Source: Sulfuricurvum sp. PC08-66 (GTDB lineage Bacteria > Campylobacterota > Campylobacteria > Campylobacterales > Sulfurimonadaceae). Taken from it: a DNA stretch of 64,000 nucleotides. The stretch lies in assembly GCA_000830255.1 (NCBI GenBank), contig JQIT01000008.1, positions 124,001-188,000 on the forward strand, written 5' to 3'. A model generated the notes under the pieces. That model had not been told where the DNA came from and made no database searches. It was given only the letters and a program-made list of their open reading frames with translations. A program made the position numbers and the translations under genes. Of the stretch, positions 8,536 to 17,682 are shown piece after piece (positions within the stretch are counted from its first letter, which is position 1; the number at the start of each line of letters is the position of its first letter).

Positions 8536-9414
8536 TTAAACGAAATTGACTTTTGCTACGTGGTGTTTGAGTCCTAGCTCTTGAGGTGTACATCCAAGTG
8601 CTAAACCAATCATCTGCTGTACATGAAGTACAGGGAGTTTGAGCTCACGACCCATTGCTTTACTGGCGTTGGGTTGTTGGATGTCAAGTTTGAGGTGACA
8701 AAGCGGGCAGGGTGTTACCATCCAGTCGCTGTTGCCGTCAATTGCACCTGCAAGTGCTTTTCCTGCCATGATATTGGAGGTTTTAGGTGATTGCAAATCG
8801 ATGTGAAAACCACAACATTTATTTTTCTCAGCATAATCGACGCTAACACCACCACACGCTTCGATAAGCTCATCGAGAGAGGTGGGATTGTAGGGGCTTT
8901 CGCCACCATTGACATCGTGGTGCAACTCTGTAGGACGAATATTGTGACATCCGTAGAAAGGTGCAATATTGAATTGAGTCAAAGGTTTGGTCACTTTTGA
9001 TTTGAGTACGTCCAATCCAATATCTTCGATAATGGCATACATGAAGTGTTGGATTTTGGAGGTGCCTTTGTACTCTAGTCCTACTTCGCGAAGTTTGACA
9101 TTGACGCGCTCTTTGAGGGCTGGGTCACTGTCGAGACGATGTTTGGTCATCGCTTCGTTGAGTTGGCAGGTGTTACAAATCGTCACCATATCTAGGCCAC
9201 GTGACTCTGCGTAGCAGATATTGCGTGCATTGAGTACAAGTGAGAGGAAATCATCATAATCCTGCAAATGGCTAGCACCGCAGCAAGAGGCTTCGTTCAA
9301 AACAACGAGCTCGATACCAAGCTTGTCAGCGATAGCCATCGTAGACATAAATTGTTCGGGCGTGCTCTCTTTGGCTGTACATCCTGTGAAAAGTGCATAT
9401 TTTAATTTTTTCAT
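8536..9414 (-). CDS. sdhE: Succinate dehydrogenase/fumarate reductase subunit with two CCG domains (HdrB-like anchor)
   Basis: 292 aa. Two CCG domains are seen: N-terminal ASCCGASH and C-terminal NKCCGFHID with accompanying CPLC, the arrangement of heterodisulfide-reductase subunit B. In SdhE/MfrE-type enzymes these bind a noncubane [4Fe-4S] cluster and the subunit attaches the flavoprotein/iron-sulfur pair to the membrane in place of cytochrome b. An amphipathic character, not transmembrane helices, is expected and seen. It is the last gene of the operon, 9 bp after the iron-sulfur subunit. The family reduces fumarate with methylmenaquinol or oxidises succinate; direction depends on the organism. 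Confidence 0.9.
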   Translation of the reverse strand: MKKLKYALFTGCTAKESTPEQFMSTMAIADKLGIELVVLNEASCCGASHLQDYDDFLSLVLNARNICYAESRGLDMVTICNTCQLNEAMTKHRLDSDPALKERVNVKLREVGLEYKGTSKIQHFMYAIIEDIGLDVLKSKVTKPLTQFNIAPFYGCHNIRPTELHHDVNGGESPYNPTSLDELIEACGGVSVDYAEKNKCCGFHIDLQSPKTSNIMAGKALAGAIDGNSDWMVTPCPLCHLKLDIQQPNASKAMGRELKLPVLHVQQMIGLALGCTPQELGLKHHVAKVNFV

Positions 9415-9423
9415 AGTTGATTC

Positions 9424-10395
9424 CTAAAATTTTACGGTCGATGAAGATTTGATAAGTTTTTTAATCTCATCGAGTTTTTCAGATTTTGGCTGATTCCACG
9501 GCATAGGAAGTTTGCCTACTTTGAGCATTGAAAGGGCATTAGGCATTTGCTTGATGACATCTAGGCGTTCAGCATAAAGCACCATATCCGCCTCGTCTAA
9601 GAGACCATTTTTTTCGACAGAGCGTTTGAAAGCATAAGCGTGACGTGTAGCAACATTGCTTTTTGCGATGCCCTCTTGGAAGTACATATTGTGCAATTTT
9701 GTAATTTTCTCGATAGGATTAACATCTTTGGGGCACGCTTGCGCACACTCAAAACATTTCATACAATCCCAAACACCTTGTTCGGGTGCATTGACAATCT
9801 CTAGGCGCTCAATTTTGGCATTGTCACGCACATCTGCGGCAAAACGGTACGCTTTTGCAAAGGCAGCAGGGCCGAAAAACTCCTCATTGTTCTCTATGGC
9901 AGGACAGGAGTAAAAACAGTTACCGCATTGGATACAAATTTCGGAGTCCAAAATTTGCTCTACCTCGTGTGGAGAGACGAGGTTTTCTACCTCTGGTGCC
10001 TCATCGATATCATCGATAAGGTAGGGCTTGACTGCATCGTATTTGGCCCAAAAATCTTTTTTGTCGATGATAAGGTCTTTTACGACGCGCGCTTCAGAGA
10101 GAGGCTTGATTACAAGCTCATCCCCGAATAACTCTACCAAATCAAAAAGACGCTCTTTACACGCCAAAACGGCTTTGTTGTTGACCTTGATAGAACAAGA
10201 GCCGCAAATACCGTGACGGCAACTGCGTCGATAGCTCAAGCTTCCCGAAAACTCCCATTTGATGCGGTTAAGCACATCTAGCACTACCTCTTCATGGGTA
10301 ACATCGAGAGTATATTGCTCATAATAGGGCAAGAAGTCGCGCTCTGCATTGAAGCGAAATACTTTAAAATTTACTTTTTTTGTCTCTAAACTCAT
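9424..10395 (-). CDS. sdhB: Succinate dehydrogenase/fumarate reductase iron-sulfur subunit
   Basis: 323 aa. The N-terminal plant-type ferredoxin domain has SCRHGICGSCSIKVN plus a later Cys in AVLACKERL, binding [2Fe-2S]. The C-terminal domain has CIQCGNCFYSCPA and CMKCFECAQACPK, the ligands of the [4Fe-4S] and [3Fe-4S] or second [4Fe-4S] clusters. It carries electrons between the flavin subunit and the CCG subunit. It is longer than E. coli SdhB (about 238 aa) with a C-terminal extension of some 80 residues, as in the Campylobacterota MfrB/SdhB group. The gene lies between its two partners with 9-10 bp gaps. Confidence 0.93.
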   Translation of the reverse strand: MSLETKKVNFKVFRFNAERDFLPYYEQYTLDVTHEEVVLDVLNRIKWEFSGSLSYRRSCRHGICGSCSIKVNNKAVLACKERLFDLVELFGDELVIKPLSEARVVKDLIIDKKDFWAKYDAVKPYLIDDIDEAPEVENLVSPHEVEQILDSEICIQCGNCFYSCPAIENNEEFFGPAAFAKAYRFAADVRDNAKIERLEIVNAPEQGVWDCMKCFECAQACPKDVNPIEKITKLHNMYFQEGIAKSNVATRHAYAFKRSVEKNGLLDEADMVLYAERLDVIKQMPNALSMLKVGKLPMPWNQPKSEKLDEIKKLIKSSSTVKF

Positions 10396-10405
10396 CCGTT
10401 GCTCC

Positions 10406-12121
10406 TTAATATGCCCGCGCTTTTACTTCGAAACGACCCAAAACGACCTCACGTGGATACGATACGATTTTGCCATTAGCATCACGGTATGCCATCGTAT
10501 GGTTGAGGAATTTTTCATCATCACGTGCAGGGAAATCTTCACGGAAGTGCGCGCCGCGTGACTCTTGACGACGCAGTGCACCATCGACGATGAAGCGTGC
10601 ATAGTCAAGCATATGCCCTAGCTCGATAGCTTCTTGCATTTCGGTATTGAAAATTTTTGATTTATCTTCGATACGGATATTTTTGTAGCGTGCTTCTAGC
10701 TCATCCAAAATAACCAACTCTTTTTTGAGCGTCTCTTCGGAGCGGAATACACCTGCATTTTCTGTCATCGACTCTTGCAACAGTGTACGCAGTTCTGGTA
10801 CGCGCTCTGTACCGTTGTTTTCGAGTACGAAACGCATCTCGTCAAGCATGTTTTGCGCATCTTCGAGTGAAGCAGGACGCAATGCGATGCCTCTATCGAG
10901 ATCTTTTGCCATCGATTGACCTACATGACGACCAAAGAGTAGTGCTTCCAATACTGAGTTGGCACCAAGACGATTGGCACCATGTACGCTCACACACGCA
11001 CACTCACCTGCGGCATAGAAGCCTTCGACGAAAGACTCATTGTCCTTGCGCACGTGCCCGTCGATATCGACAGGAATTCCACCCATAGAGTAGTGAGCAG
11101 TAGCAGAGATAAGAATAGGCTCTTTTATCATATCAAGCCCTAGGAAGGTAATCGCCAAGTCACGAAGTTCTGGTAAACGCTCCATGATTTTCTCGGCACC
11201 CAAGTGTGTCAAATCGATATAGACCGCATCTTTGCGTGGACCTACGCCACGACCTTGACGAATCTCCTCGATAATAGCACGCGCCACGACATCACGGCTT
11301 GCCAACTCCATCGCATTGGGAGCGTATTTACTCATAAATCGTTCACCTAGGCTATTGAGAAGCTTTCCGCCTTCACCACGTGCCGCTTCTGAGATCAAAA
11401 TACCTGAGCCAGAGAGCCCAGAAGGGTGAAATTGTACAAACTCCATATCTTCGAGTGGCAATCCATGACGTGCAACGATGGAGAGTCCGTCACCTGTATT
11501 GGCGTGCGCATTGGAGTTGATTTTGTAGGTACGCGCATATCCACCTGTGGCGAACATAACGGCATTTGCGTTGAAAATAGCTTTGTCCATATTGCGGATA
11601 TTGAAAGCGACTACGCCTGAGATCTTGCCATTTTTGTAGATAATATCTGCGGCATACCACTCATCGAAGAACAAAACACCCTCGCGGTGTGCTTGTTCGT
11701 AGCTGGTTTGCAAGAGTGTCAAACCTGTGCGGTCTTTGGCATAACAAGCACGCGGTTCTGATTGACCACCGAAAGGGCGTTGTGCGATTTTGCCATCAGC
11801 CGTACGTGAAAATACTGCACCCATACGCTCAGCCCAGCGAATGGTTTTTGGCGCTTCGTTACACATAAACGCTACCGCATCTTGGTCAGCTAGATAATCA
11901 CTACCTTTGATAGTGTCATACATGTGTAGCTCTTCGCTGTCCTTGGCTGAAAAGGCAGCATTGATACCTCCTTGCGCGGCACCTGAGTGACTGCGTAACG
12001 GGTGCAGTTTGGTGATAACTGCTACTTTTTTACCCGCTTTTTGCAATTCACGAGCGGCGGCATTGCCAGCTAGGCCTGCCCCTACGATAACTGCATCGTA
12101 CGTATAAATAGGGATACTCAT
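10406..12121 (-). CDS. sdhA: Succinate dehydrogenase/fumarate reductase flavoprotein subunit
   Basis: 571 aa. The FAD-binding N-terminus is [33 protein letters not shown] carries the His that binds FAD covalently in this family. Active-site segments are [15 protein letters not shown], and AHYSMGGI, and the C-terminal helical domain with [26 protein letters not shown] is complete. Unlike the MfrA proteins of Campylobacter and Wolinella, no twin-arginine signal precedes the FAD motif: the protein starts [11 protein letters not shown], so the complex should face the cytoplasm. Operon order is A-B-E. A TATACT at 12162-12167 on this strand is the likely -10 element, with a leader of about 35 nt. 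Confidence 0.94.
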   Translation of the reverse strand: MSIPIYTYDAVIVGAGLAGNAAARELQKAGKKVAVITKLHPLRSHSGAAQGGINAAFSAKDSEELHMYDTIKGSDYLADQDAVAFMCNEAPKTIRWAERMGAVFSRTADGKIAQRPFGGQSEPRACYAKDRTGLTLLQTSYEQAHREGVLFFDEWYAADIIYKNGKISGVVAFNIRNMDKAIFNANAVMFATGGYARTYKINSNAHANTGDGLSIVARHGLPLEDMEFVQFHPSGLSGSGILISEAARGEGGKLLNSLGERFMSKYAPNAMELASRDVVARAIIEEIRQGRGVGPRKDAVYIDLTHLGAEKIMERLPELRDLAITFLGLDMIKEPILISATAHYSMGGIPVDIDGHVRKDNESFVEGFYAAGECACVSVHGANRLGANSVLEALLFGRHVGQSMAKDLDRGIALRPASLEDAQNMLDEMRFVLENNGTERVPELRTLLQESMTENAGVFRSEETLKKELVILDELEARYKNIRIEDKSKIFNTEMQEAIELGHMLDYARFIVDGALRRQESRGAHFREDFPARDDEKFLNHTMAYRDANGKIVSYPREVVLGRFEVKARAY

Positions 12122-12161
12122 ACAAGAAGTCCTTTAGTCAAAAGAATATTACAAGGGGAGG

Positions 12162-12167
12162 AGTATA
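12162..12167 (-). promoter_or_regulatory. Probable -10 element (TATACT) of the sdhABE operon
   Basis: On the minus strand TATACT lies about 40 bp before the sdhA ATG in the only gap upstream of the operon. No convincing -35 element at 17 bp. Confidence 0.45.
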
Positions 12168-12246
12168 CAAAACTTTTTATGAGAAGAGTGTAAAACTTCC
12201 CAAAATAGGGGTGTTTTGAAAAGGACGTATCAAAACGAAGCGTTTG

Positions 12247-13437
12247 CTAGATTCTTTGCTCTCTATCGCGGTCGAAATTGTGTAGTTTGGTTACATTATT
12301 CTTACCTTGAAGCTTGGCGCGCTTCAAAAGTGTTTGGGCAGATTTGAGAGCATTATCGAGCTTTTCAAAAGGGTCTTTGAGCGCAAATCCACCACTGGCA
12401 GTGACAAAAATTTTCTCTCCCTTGGGTGTGCGAAAAGGGGTCTTTTCAAAACTTTTGATAAGTGCAGTCGCTTGTGCGTAGGCGCTATCTTGCTCTTTGC
12501 GTGCGATAATAAAAACAAATTCATCATCGCCAATACGAGCGATACTGTCGCTGGGTTTTTTCTCTAGTGAGAGTAAAAAAGCAAATTTTTTGATCACCTC
12601 ATCGGTAAAGGGTTTGCCGTGACGCATCTCTAGCTCTTTGAGATTATCGATGTCGTAATAGGCTACGCCCAATACCTCTTGGACATTTCCCTCTCGATGG
12701 GCAAATTCGTTGAGCAATCCCTTTTCATTGGGGAGTTGCGTTTGCGGGTCGAGGAGGCTTTTGCTGTTGAGGGCGACGCCTCCTTTGCTAACACGGCGTT
12801 GTATAGCGGTACCTTCGAGGGTGCGAAGCTCCTTGATGCGCTCTTTGTCCACAGACAAAAGCATTTCGATATCGCCATAGACCAAGTGAAGCTTGCGTCC
12901 GTACCACAAAATCAGCAAGAGCAGTAACGATGCAAGTGCCATGATGTAGAGCATGAGAAGATTGCTCTTGGCATCGATAAGCACAATGTGCTCATTTTTG
13001 AGTGTTGTGAGTGCGGCTTGAAACGCTTTTTGTCTGGTTTCAAGTTCTGCTTGAGATAGGGGTGTGAGGGTGCTAGCGTGTGAAAGTGCTGCTACAAAGA
13101 GCGCATGTGTAGCTTTTTGAAGGGCATCTTGGGCTTGCGAAAGTGCAGTGGTATCGAGATAGTTGTTCTGAAGCGCGTCGTAACGATGTGGCGAAATGAG
13201 TTGCAAAATTTTATTTTCGATGACATTGAGACGGTCTTGGAGTTTGAGCTGTGCTATGGCGCTCTCGATAGAGAGCTCAGGAGAGGTTTCTTGCGTTGCA
13301 TTATAGAGCGCGTCTATCTCTCGCATGTTTTGGAGGTTGTATTGCAATGAGAGAAGCCCATAGGCTACGCCTCCTAAAAGAAGCGCAACCTTGATAAGCC
13401 AAAGTGTGATATGACGAAAAAGATGCTTGATAGACAT
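12247..13437 (-). CDS. Membrane GGDEF-family protein with altered active-site motif
   Basis: 396 aa. Two membrane helices (about 12-32 and 160-180) enclose a helical periplasmic sensor region of about 125 residues. The C-terminal 170 residues are a GGDEF domain: VAYYDIDNLKELEMRHG is the conserved metal/substrate strand, and the signature loop reads RIGDDEF, with Asp in place of the second Gly. The allosteric I-site position RxxD is KPSD here, lacking the Arg. Diguanylate cyclases make c-di-GMP; the second Gly of GGDEF contacts the guanine/ribose, so activity may be reduced or lost and the domain may serve as a GTP or c-di-GMP sensor. The gene stands alone between oppositely oriented neighbours. 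Confidence 0.85.
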   Translation of the reverse strand: MSIKHLFRHITLWLIKVALLLGGVAYGLLSLQYNLQNMREIDALYNATQETSPELSIESAIAQLKLQDRLNVIENKILQLISPHRYDALQNNYLDTTALSQAQDALQKATHALFVAALSHASTLTPLSQAELETRQKAFQAALTTLKNEHIVLIDAKSNLLMLYIMALASLLLLLILWYGRKLHLVYGDIEMLLSVDKERIKELRTLEGTAIQRRVSKGGVALNSKSLLDPQTQLPNEKGLLNEFAHREGNVQEVLGVAYYDIDNLKELEMRHGKPFTDEVIKKFAFLLSLEKKPSDSIARIGDDEFVFIIARKEQDSAYAQATALIKSFEKTPFRTPKGEKIFVTASGGFALKDPFEKLDNALKSAQTLLKRAKLQGKNNVTKLHNFDRDREQRI

Positions 13438-13524
13438 AAGGAGCCTTTGTGAAAGAAAGTGTGTTCAAAAATGAGTAGGTGATTATAGCCCACGGGTTTT
13501 AAAAATCCAAGCCGAAGGTTTCGC

Positions 13525-13530
13525 TATAAT
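13525..13530 (+). promoter_or_regulatory. Probable -10 element (TATAAT) for thiL
   Basis: A perfect TATAAT. The first in-frame ATG of the thiL frame (13529) overlaps this hexamer, so that ATG would not be transcribed if the promoter is real; this supports the GTG at 13565 as the true start. Confidence 0.55.
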
Positions 13531-13564
13531 GGGCGTTTTTATGCAGTTTGGGGACTTTTTTCTT

Positions 13565-14389
13565 GTGAATACTGAGCAGTTTATTATCAACGCCTTTGCG
13601 CATGCATCACGTCATATTGGAGACGATGGCGCGGTAGTGGGAGAGTGGGTCTACTCTCAGGATGCTTTTTTTGAAGATGTGCACTTCAAAAGAGCGTGGT
13701 TAACTCCCTACCAAATAGGCTACAAAGCTGCTATCGTTAATCTCTCGGATGCCATTGCCATGCACGCACGGCCTCGATACGCACTGCTGACCTTGGCACT
13801 ACCCAAAGCAATGCGACACAGTGAGATAGGTGCCCTTATCGAGGGCATCCAAGCGGCGTGCAAAGCGCACAACTGCGAAATGATAGGAGGCGATACGATA
13901 GCCAATGCCTCTATCGCGCTCTCGATGACCATCATTGCGCAAACTACCAAACCGCTCTATCGACATACCGCGCGCAAAGGCGAGATGCTTTTTTATACGG
14001 GGCACTTGGGGCAAAGTCAAAAAACGTTGCGCACCCTACAAAACGGTGGTCGCGCCTCATCGATAGGCAGGTTTGTGCGACCACAACTGCGAAGTGCTTT
14101 TGTAGAGCGTGCCTATCGCGTGCTTGGCGCAGGCATGGATATCTCTGACGGGCTTTTGACCGATGCGCAAAAATTGTGCGCAAGCTCTGGCGTGGGATAC
14201 AGGCTCTTGGGCACGATAGATGCTCATGTGGCGTGTAGTGGCGAAGAGTATGAGATACTAGGCAGTTGTGCGCCACGTAATAAAAAGGCGTTGATTCGAC
14301 GCGCCCGTGTGAGTCGCACCACCGTTACCTTTTTCGCCAAAACCACGCGCAACCGTCCCAAAGAGCGTTGCAAAGCCCACCATTTTTAG
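13565..14389 (+). CDS. thiL: Thiamine-monophosphate kinase
   Basis: 274 aa from the GTG at 13565, which gives the family's usual N-terminus (MNTEQFIINAF...IGDDGAVV). GGGGA lies about 10 bp upstream. In-frame ATGs at 13529 and 13541 lie in or too near the TATAAT promoter element. Conserved parts: IGDDGAVV (metal/ATP Asp pair), NLSDAIAM, GGDT, and GMDISDGLLTDA, with SGEEYEILG near the end. It phosphorylates thiamine monophosphate to the pyrophosphate, the active cofactor. It is shorter than E. coli ThiL (about 325 aa), as is usual in this phylum. truD follows 7 bp downstream. No TPP riboswitch is seen upstream. Confidence 0.9.
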   Translation: MNTEQFIINAFAHASRHIGDDGAVVGEWVYSQDAFFEDVHFKRAWLTPYQIGYKAAIVNLSDAIAMHARPRYALLTLALPKAMRHSEIGALIEGIQAACKAHNCEMIGGDTIANASIALSMTIIAQTTKPLYRHTARKGEMLFYTGHLGQSQKTLRTLQNGGRASSIGRFVRPQLRSAFVERAYRVLGAGMDISDGLLTDAQKLCASSGVGYRLLGTIDAHVACSGEEYEILGSCAPRNKKALIRRARVSRTTVTFFAKTTRNRPKERCKAHHF

Positions 14390-14396
14390 GAGTTCT

Positions 14397-15425
14397 ATGT
14401 ACTATTATTTACCCCACGCCCCCATCTCTTTTTTCTTCAAACACTCTCCTCGCGATTTTGTCGTCGAAGAGCTACCACTTTACCCCTTTAGCGGCGAGGG
14501 AGAGCACCTCATCTTGACGGTGCGCAAAAAATCGCTTGCTACTTGGGAGATGATAAGTAAAATTGCCAATTATTTAGGTATCAACAGTCGTGAAATTGGC
14601 TACGCAGGACTCAAAGATAAGCACGCCATGACGACACAGCATATCTCTGTGCATCGTCGATTCGAGTCCAAAATCGATGCGATGGATATCGAAGGCATCA
14701 AAATTTTGGCCAAAACCTACCATAACAACAAAATCAAGCTAGGACACCTCATAGGTAATCGCTTTTTCATTCGTCTCAAAAAGGTCTCTAGCGCCGATGG
14801 AAGCAAAATCAAACACGTCATGCAAGATATCGCACGTTTAGGTCTGCCCAACTATTTTGGGTTTCAGCGCTTTGGCAATGATGGAGAGAATTTTCGTCTA
14901 GGTGAGGCTATTTGTGCAGGTACCAAACGTGAGAAAAATATCAATCTCCAACGTATGTATATCAATGCTTATCAAAGCAAACTCTTCAATGATTGGCTCG
15001 ATGTGCGCTTCGCCAATGCTAGTACTAATCCTTACGCTGCGCAAATTCCTCTGGGTTTATACGCAGGGGATATTGCGATGCACTATCCGCATGGCAAAGC
15101 GTTTGTGGTAGAGGATGTGCCTGCTGAGTTGGAACGTTTGGAGTCGCACAATACTGTATTGTCGGGGCTTTTGGCAGGCAAAAGAGCGATGCGTGCGCAG
15201 GGTGAAGCCCTAGCGATGGAAGCGATGTTTGACAAGCCTACACCTGTCGATGGAGAGCGCCGCTTTGCGTGGATATACCCTACAGAGATTGAAGCGCACT
15301 ACAAAAGCGATGATGCATGGATGGAGCTACACTTTTCACTGCCCAAAGGGTGCTATGCCACCGTACTTTTGGAGCAGCTTGCCAAAACACCTATAGAAAA
15401 ATTATCAGAGGGAATCGATGCCTAA
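14397..15425 (+). CDS. truD: tRNA pseudouridine(13) synthase TruD
   Basis: 342 aa, ATG with AGGAG directly upstream. The catalytic aspartate is in GYAGLKDKHAMTTQ, followed by the family motifs NYFGFQRFGNDG and NAYQSKLFNDWL. TruD converts U13 of several tRNAs to pseudouridine. The protein is close to the usual family length and its TRUD insertion domain is present (about 150-290). The stop codon overlaps the psd start by 8 bp, so truD and psd are translationally coupled, and thiL-truD-psd-metallophosphoesterase appear to be one transcription unit. Confidence 0.94.
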   Translation: MYYYLPHAPISFFFKHSPRDFVVEELPLYPFSGEGEHLILTVRKKSLATWEMISKIANYLGINSREIGYAGLKDKHAMTTQHISVHRRFESKIDAMDIEGIKILAKTYHNNKIKLGHLIGNRFFIRLKKVSSADGSKIKHVMQDIARLGLPNYFGFQRFGNDGENFRLGEAICAGTKREKNINLQRMYINAYQSKLFNDWLDVRFANASTNPYAAQIPLGLYAGDIAMHYPHGKAFVVEDVPAELERLESHNTVLSGLLAGKRAMRAQGEALAMEAMFDKPTPVDGERRFAWIYPTEIEAHYKSDDAWMELHFSLPKGCYATVLLEQLAKTPIEKLSEGIDA

Positions 15426-16233
15426 TCACACTACGAACACACTTTCGCGTCTTTTTGGAAGCTTTGCTAGTACTGCCTTTTGGTCGCCCGTGCAACGTCT
15501 CATCAATACTACTTACGTAAAATCGTTGGGTTTGGATATGGGTGAATTTGGCGCTCCTGCTAGCTACTCCACGCTCAATGCGCTTTTTACGCGCGCACTC
15601 AAAGCGCCTCGTGCGTTTGATAGTGACCCCAAGACGATTATCGCACCGTGCGATAGCTATATTACACATGTTGGGCGCGTAGAGCAGGGCACGGCACTGC
15701 AAATCAAAGGTATGCGCTACGAAGTACGCGATTTTTTGACCTCTCACATTACCGACCAAGGCGCGCAGGCAGTAGAGCACGCACTCTACATGAATTTTTA
15801 CCTTTCGCCGCGCGATTATCACCGCTATCACGCTCCTATGGATATGCAAATCGTACGTGTTGTTTATGTCCCAGGCAAGCTTTATCCTGTTAATAAGCCT
15901 TCGTTGTTGCGTCGTGAAAATCTCTTCATCGAGAATGAGCGTGTCGTCATCGAGGCAATCGCGCAAGGAAAGCGTCTTTTTTTGGTACTCGTGGGGGCGC
16001 TTAATGTAGGCAATATGGTGGTGAATTTTGAACCCGCAATAGAGACCAATACTCAAACAGGAGTCCAAAAAGTGTTTGACTATTCGAATACTTTTCTCAA
16101 AAAAGGGGAGGAGTTTGGACACTTCAAAATGGGCTCCACTATCATACTCATTGCGCAAGAGGGGCTTTTAACTCCCAATGTCACCTCTGAGCGCAAAATC
16201 GCTTTTGGAGAGCGTATCGCCACATGTCTATAG
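15418..16233 (+). CDS. psd: Phosphatidylserine decarboxylase proenzyme
   Basis: 271 aa. It makes phosphatidylethanolamine from phosphatidylserine at the inner membrane. Visible are APCDS with the active-site Asp, DYHRYHAPMD with the catalytic His region, and the C-terminal GST self-cleavage motif in HFKMGSTIIL, where Ser becomes the pyruvoyl cofactor of the small subunit. Length matches the short (type I) bacterial enzymes of Campylobacterota. The start overlaps truD and the end overlaps the next gene by 10 bp. Confidence 0.94.
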   Translation: MPNHTTNTLSRLFGSFASTAFWSPVQRLINTTYVKSLGLDMGEFGAPASYSTLNALFTRALKAPRAFDSDPKTIIAPCDSYITHVGRVEQGTALQIKGMRYEVRDFLTSHITDQGAQAVEHALYMNFYLSPRDYHRYHAPMDMQIVRVVYVPGKLYPVNKPSLLRRENLFIENERVVIEAIAQGKRLFLVLVGALNVGNMVVNFEPAIETNTQTGVQKVFDYSNTFLKKGEEFGHFKMGSTIILIAQEGLLTPNVTSERKIAFGERIATCL

Positions 16234-17357
16234 CAATGCGTCTCGTTTTTTTGGCAGTGATGCTTTTGGTAGTGGGGCTGATGCTTCGCTATATTTATGC
16301 GCGCTTTTTGCAAAAAATTCATTTTTTGCCCACGGCGTTCAATCGGATTTTTATCGCTGTTTTGGCTTTGATGCTGCTCTTTTTTATGGTGCAGACCGCG
16401 ACCCACTGGGCAGGATTGGGCAGTAGTGCGTATACTTTTTTCAGCTTTTCGATAGGGATAATTTTTATTCTTTTTGTGATGGCACTGCTCTATGACATCA
16501 CGCACACGCTAGGGCAAAAAATCCCTTTTAGTGCCGCCAGACGCAACAGTATCAAGCTTCTCTTTGACAGCGTGATGATTATTATCGCGGTTGGGTATAT
16601 GTTGAGAGGTATTTGGGGTGGTATGCGCGACCCCATGCTCAAACGTGTCGATGTGAAGCTCTCTAGTGGCACACTACATGGATTACGTATCGTTCAGCTC
16701 ACCGATGTGCATATTGGGCACAGCATCACAAAAGCCTTCGTGGAGTCGCTTGTGGTGCGTATTAATGCTTTGGAGTCCGATATTATTGTTATCACAGGTG
16801 ACCTTATCGATGCGCCGTTGGGACATATCGAGGATGCACTCAAACCGCTTGAGGCGCTTCGCAGTCGATGGGGCGTCTATTTCGTCCTAGGTAACCACGA
16901 CTATTTTTACGATACGCAAGCGCTTTTAGCGTTGTTGCCTTCGCTGGGTATCGAGCCACTTTTAAATAGCTCTCGACGTATCGATACGCCCAAGGGGGCT
17001 TTCAATCTCGTAGGCATTAATGACCTTATGTCCAAACGTGCAGGCTTTTTGCCCTACGATGTCGATGTGGCGTTTAGCGGTGTCGATAGCGCGCTTCCTA
17101 CTATTGTTTTGGCGCATCAGCCCAAGATGACACAGTTTATGACACACCAAAAATATGATTTGGTGCTCTCTGGACATACGCACGGTGGGCAGATTTTCCC
17201 CTTCGGGCTTTTGGTGCTTTTTGAACAACCCTATTTAGCGGGACTTTATCGTATCGATGAGACACGACAAATTTATGTGAGTCGCGGCACAGGCTATTGG
17301 GGACCTGCTATTAGGGTTTTGGCGCCCAGTGAATTGACGCTTTTGGTGATTGCCTAA
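16224..17357 (+). CDS. Membrane-anchored calcineurin-type metallophosphoesterase
   Basis: 377 aa. The first 120 residues hold four hydrophobic helices. The catalytic domain (about 148-370) shows all motifs of the YaeI/LpxG-like metallophosphoesterases: QLTDVHIGH, ITGDLID, LGNHDYF, LAHQP and LSGHTHGGQIFPF. The enclosed His/Asp/Asn set binds two metals and hydrolyses phosphoesters. Its overlap with psd suggests a link with membrane lipids; in other bacteria members of this group cleave UDP-diacylglucosamine (LpxG), so a lipid substrate is plausible but not shown. The protein starts with MSIAMRLVFLAVMLLVV as the first helix. Confidence 0.88.
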   Translation: MSIAMRLVFLAVMLLVVGLMLRYIYARFLQKIHFLPTAFNRIFIAVLALMLLFFMVQTATHWAGLGSSAYTFFSFSIGIIFILFVMALLYDITHTLGQKIPFSAARRNSIKLLFDSVMIIIAVGYMLRGIWGGMRDPMLKRVDVKLSSGTLHGLRIVQLTDVHIGHSITKAFVESLVVRINALESDIIVITGDLIDAPLGHIEDALKPLEALRSRWGVYFVLGNHDYFYDTQALLALLPSLGIEPLLNSSRRIDTPKGAFNLVGINDLMSKRAGFLPYDVDVAFSGVDSALPTIVLAHQPKMTQFMTHQKYDLVLSGHTHGGQIFPFGLLVLFEQPYLAGLYRIDETRQIYVSRGTGYWGPAIRVLAPSELTLLVIA

Positions 17358-17433
17358 AGGTGGTATATTTTTTGCGTCTAAGGTTGCTTTAGAGTTCTTT
17401 GCTATACAATCGTTCCCCAAAAGCGGGGGTGCT

Positions 17434-17682
17434 ATGCGTATCGACAAATATCTCAACAGTGTCAATATTACCAAGCGACGCGCCATCGCTCAGGATATGT
17501 TGCACAGCGGTGTTGTACTCATCAATGGCATCGTCGCCAAACCCTCCAAAGAGGTCAAAATAGGGGATAAAATCACCCTCAATTTCCTCGAATATTCCAA
17601 ACACTACACTGTTTTGGCAATTCCTACTACCAAAACCATCCCTAAAACCCACCAAAATCTCTATTTCAAGGAAGAAGCATGA
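17434..17682 (+). CDS. S4-domain RNA-binding protein
   Basis: 82 aa from the ATG at 17434, preceded by GCGGGGGT; an earlier in-frame ATG (17350) lies upstream of a TATACA -10-like element and has no family support. The S4 fold is plain: MRIDKYLNSVNITKRRAIAQDMLHSGVVLINGIVAKPSKEVKIGD. Such small S4 proteins (Hsp15/RqcP-like) bind rRNA or peptidyl-tRNA on split 50S subunits in ribosome rescue. In C. jejuni an S4 protein precedes the tsaE-like, ABC and rpoN genes, as here, but here trpD is inserted. It overlaps trpD by 4 bp. Confidence 0.88.
   Translation: MRIDKYLNSVNITKRRAIAQDMLHSGVVLINGIVAKPSKEVKIGDKITLNFLEYSKHYTVLAIPTTKTIPKTHQNLYFKEEA

Noticed and set aside
15391-16158. 255-codon frame on the minus strand across psd
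   Set aside because: Antisense to psd, with no recognisable domain or ribosome binding site.
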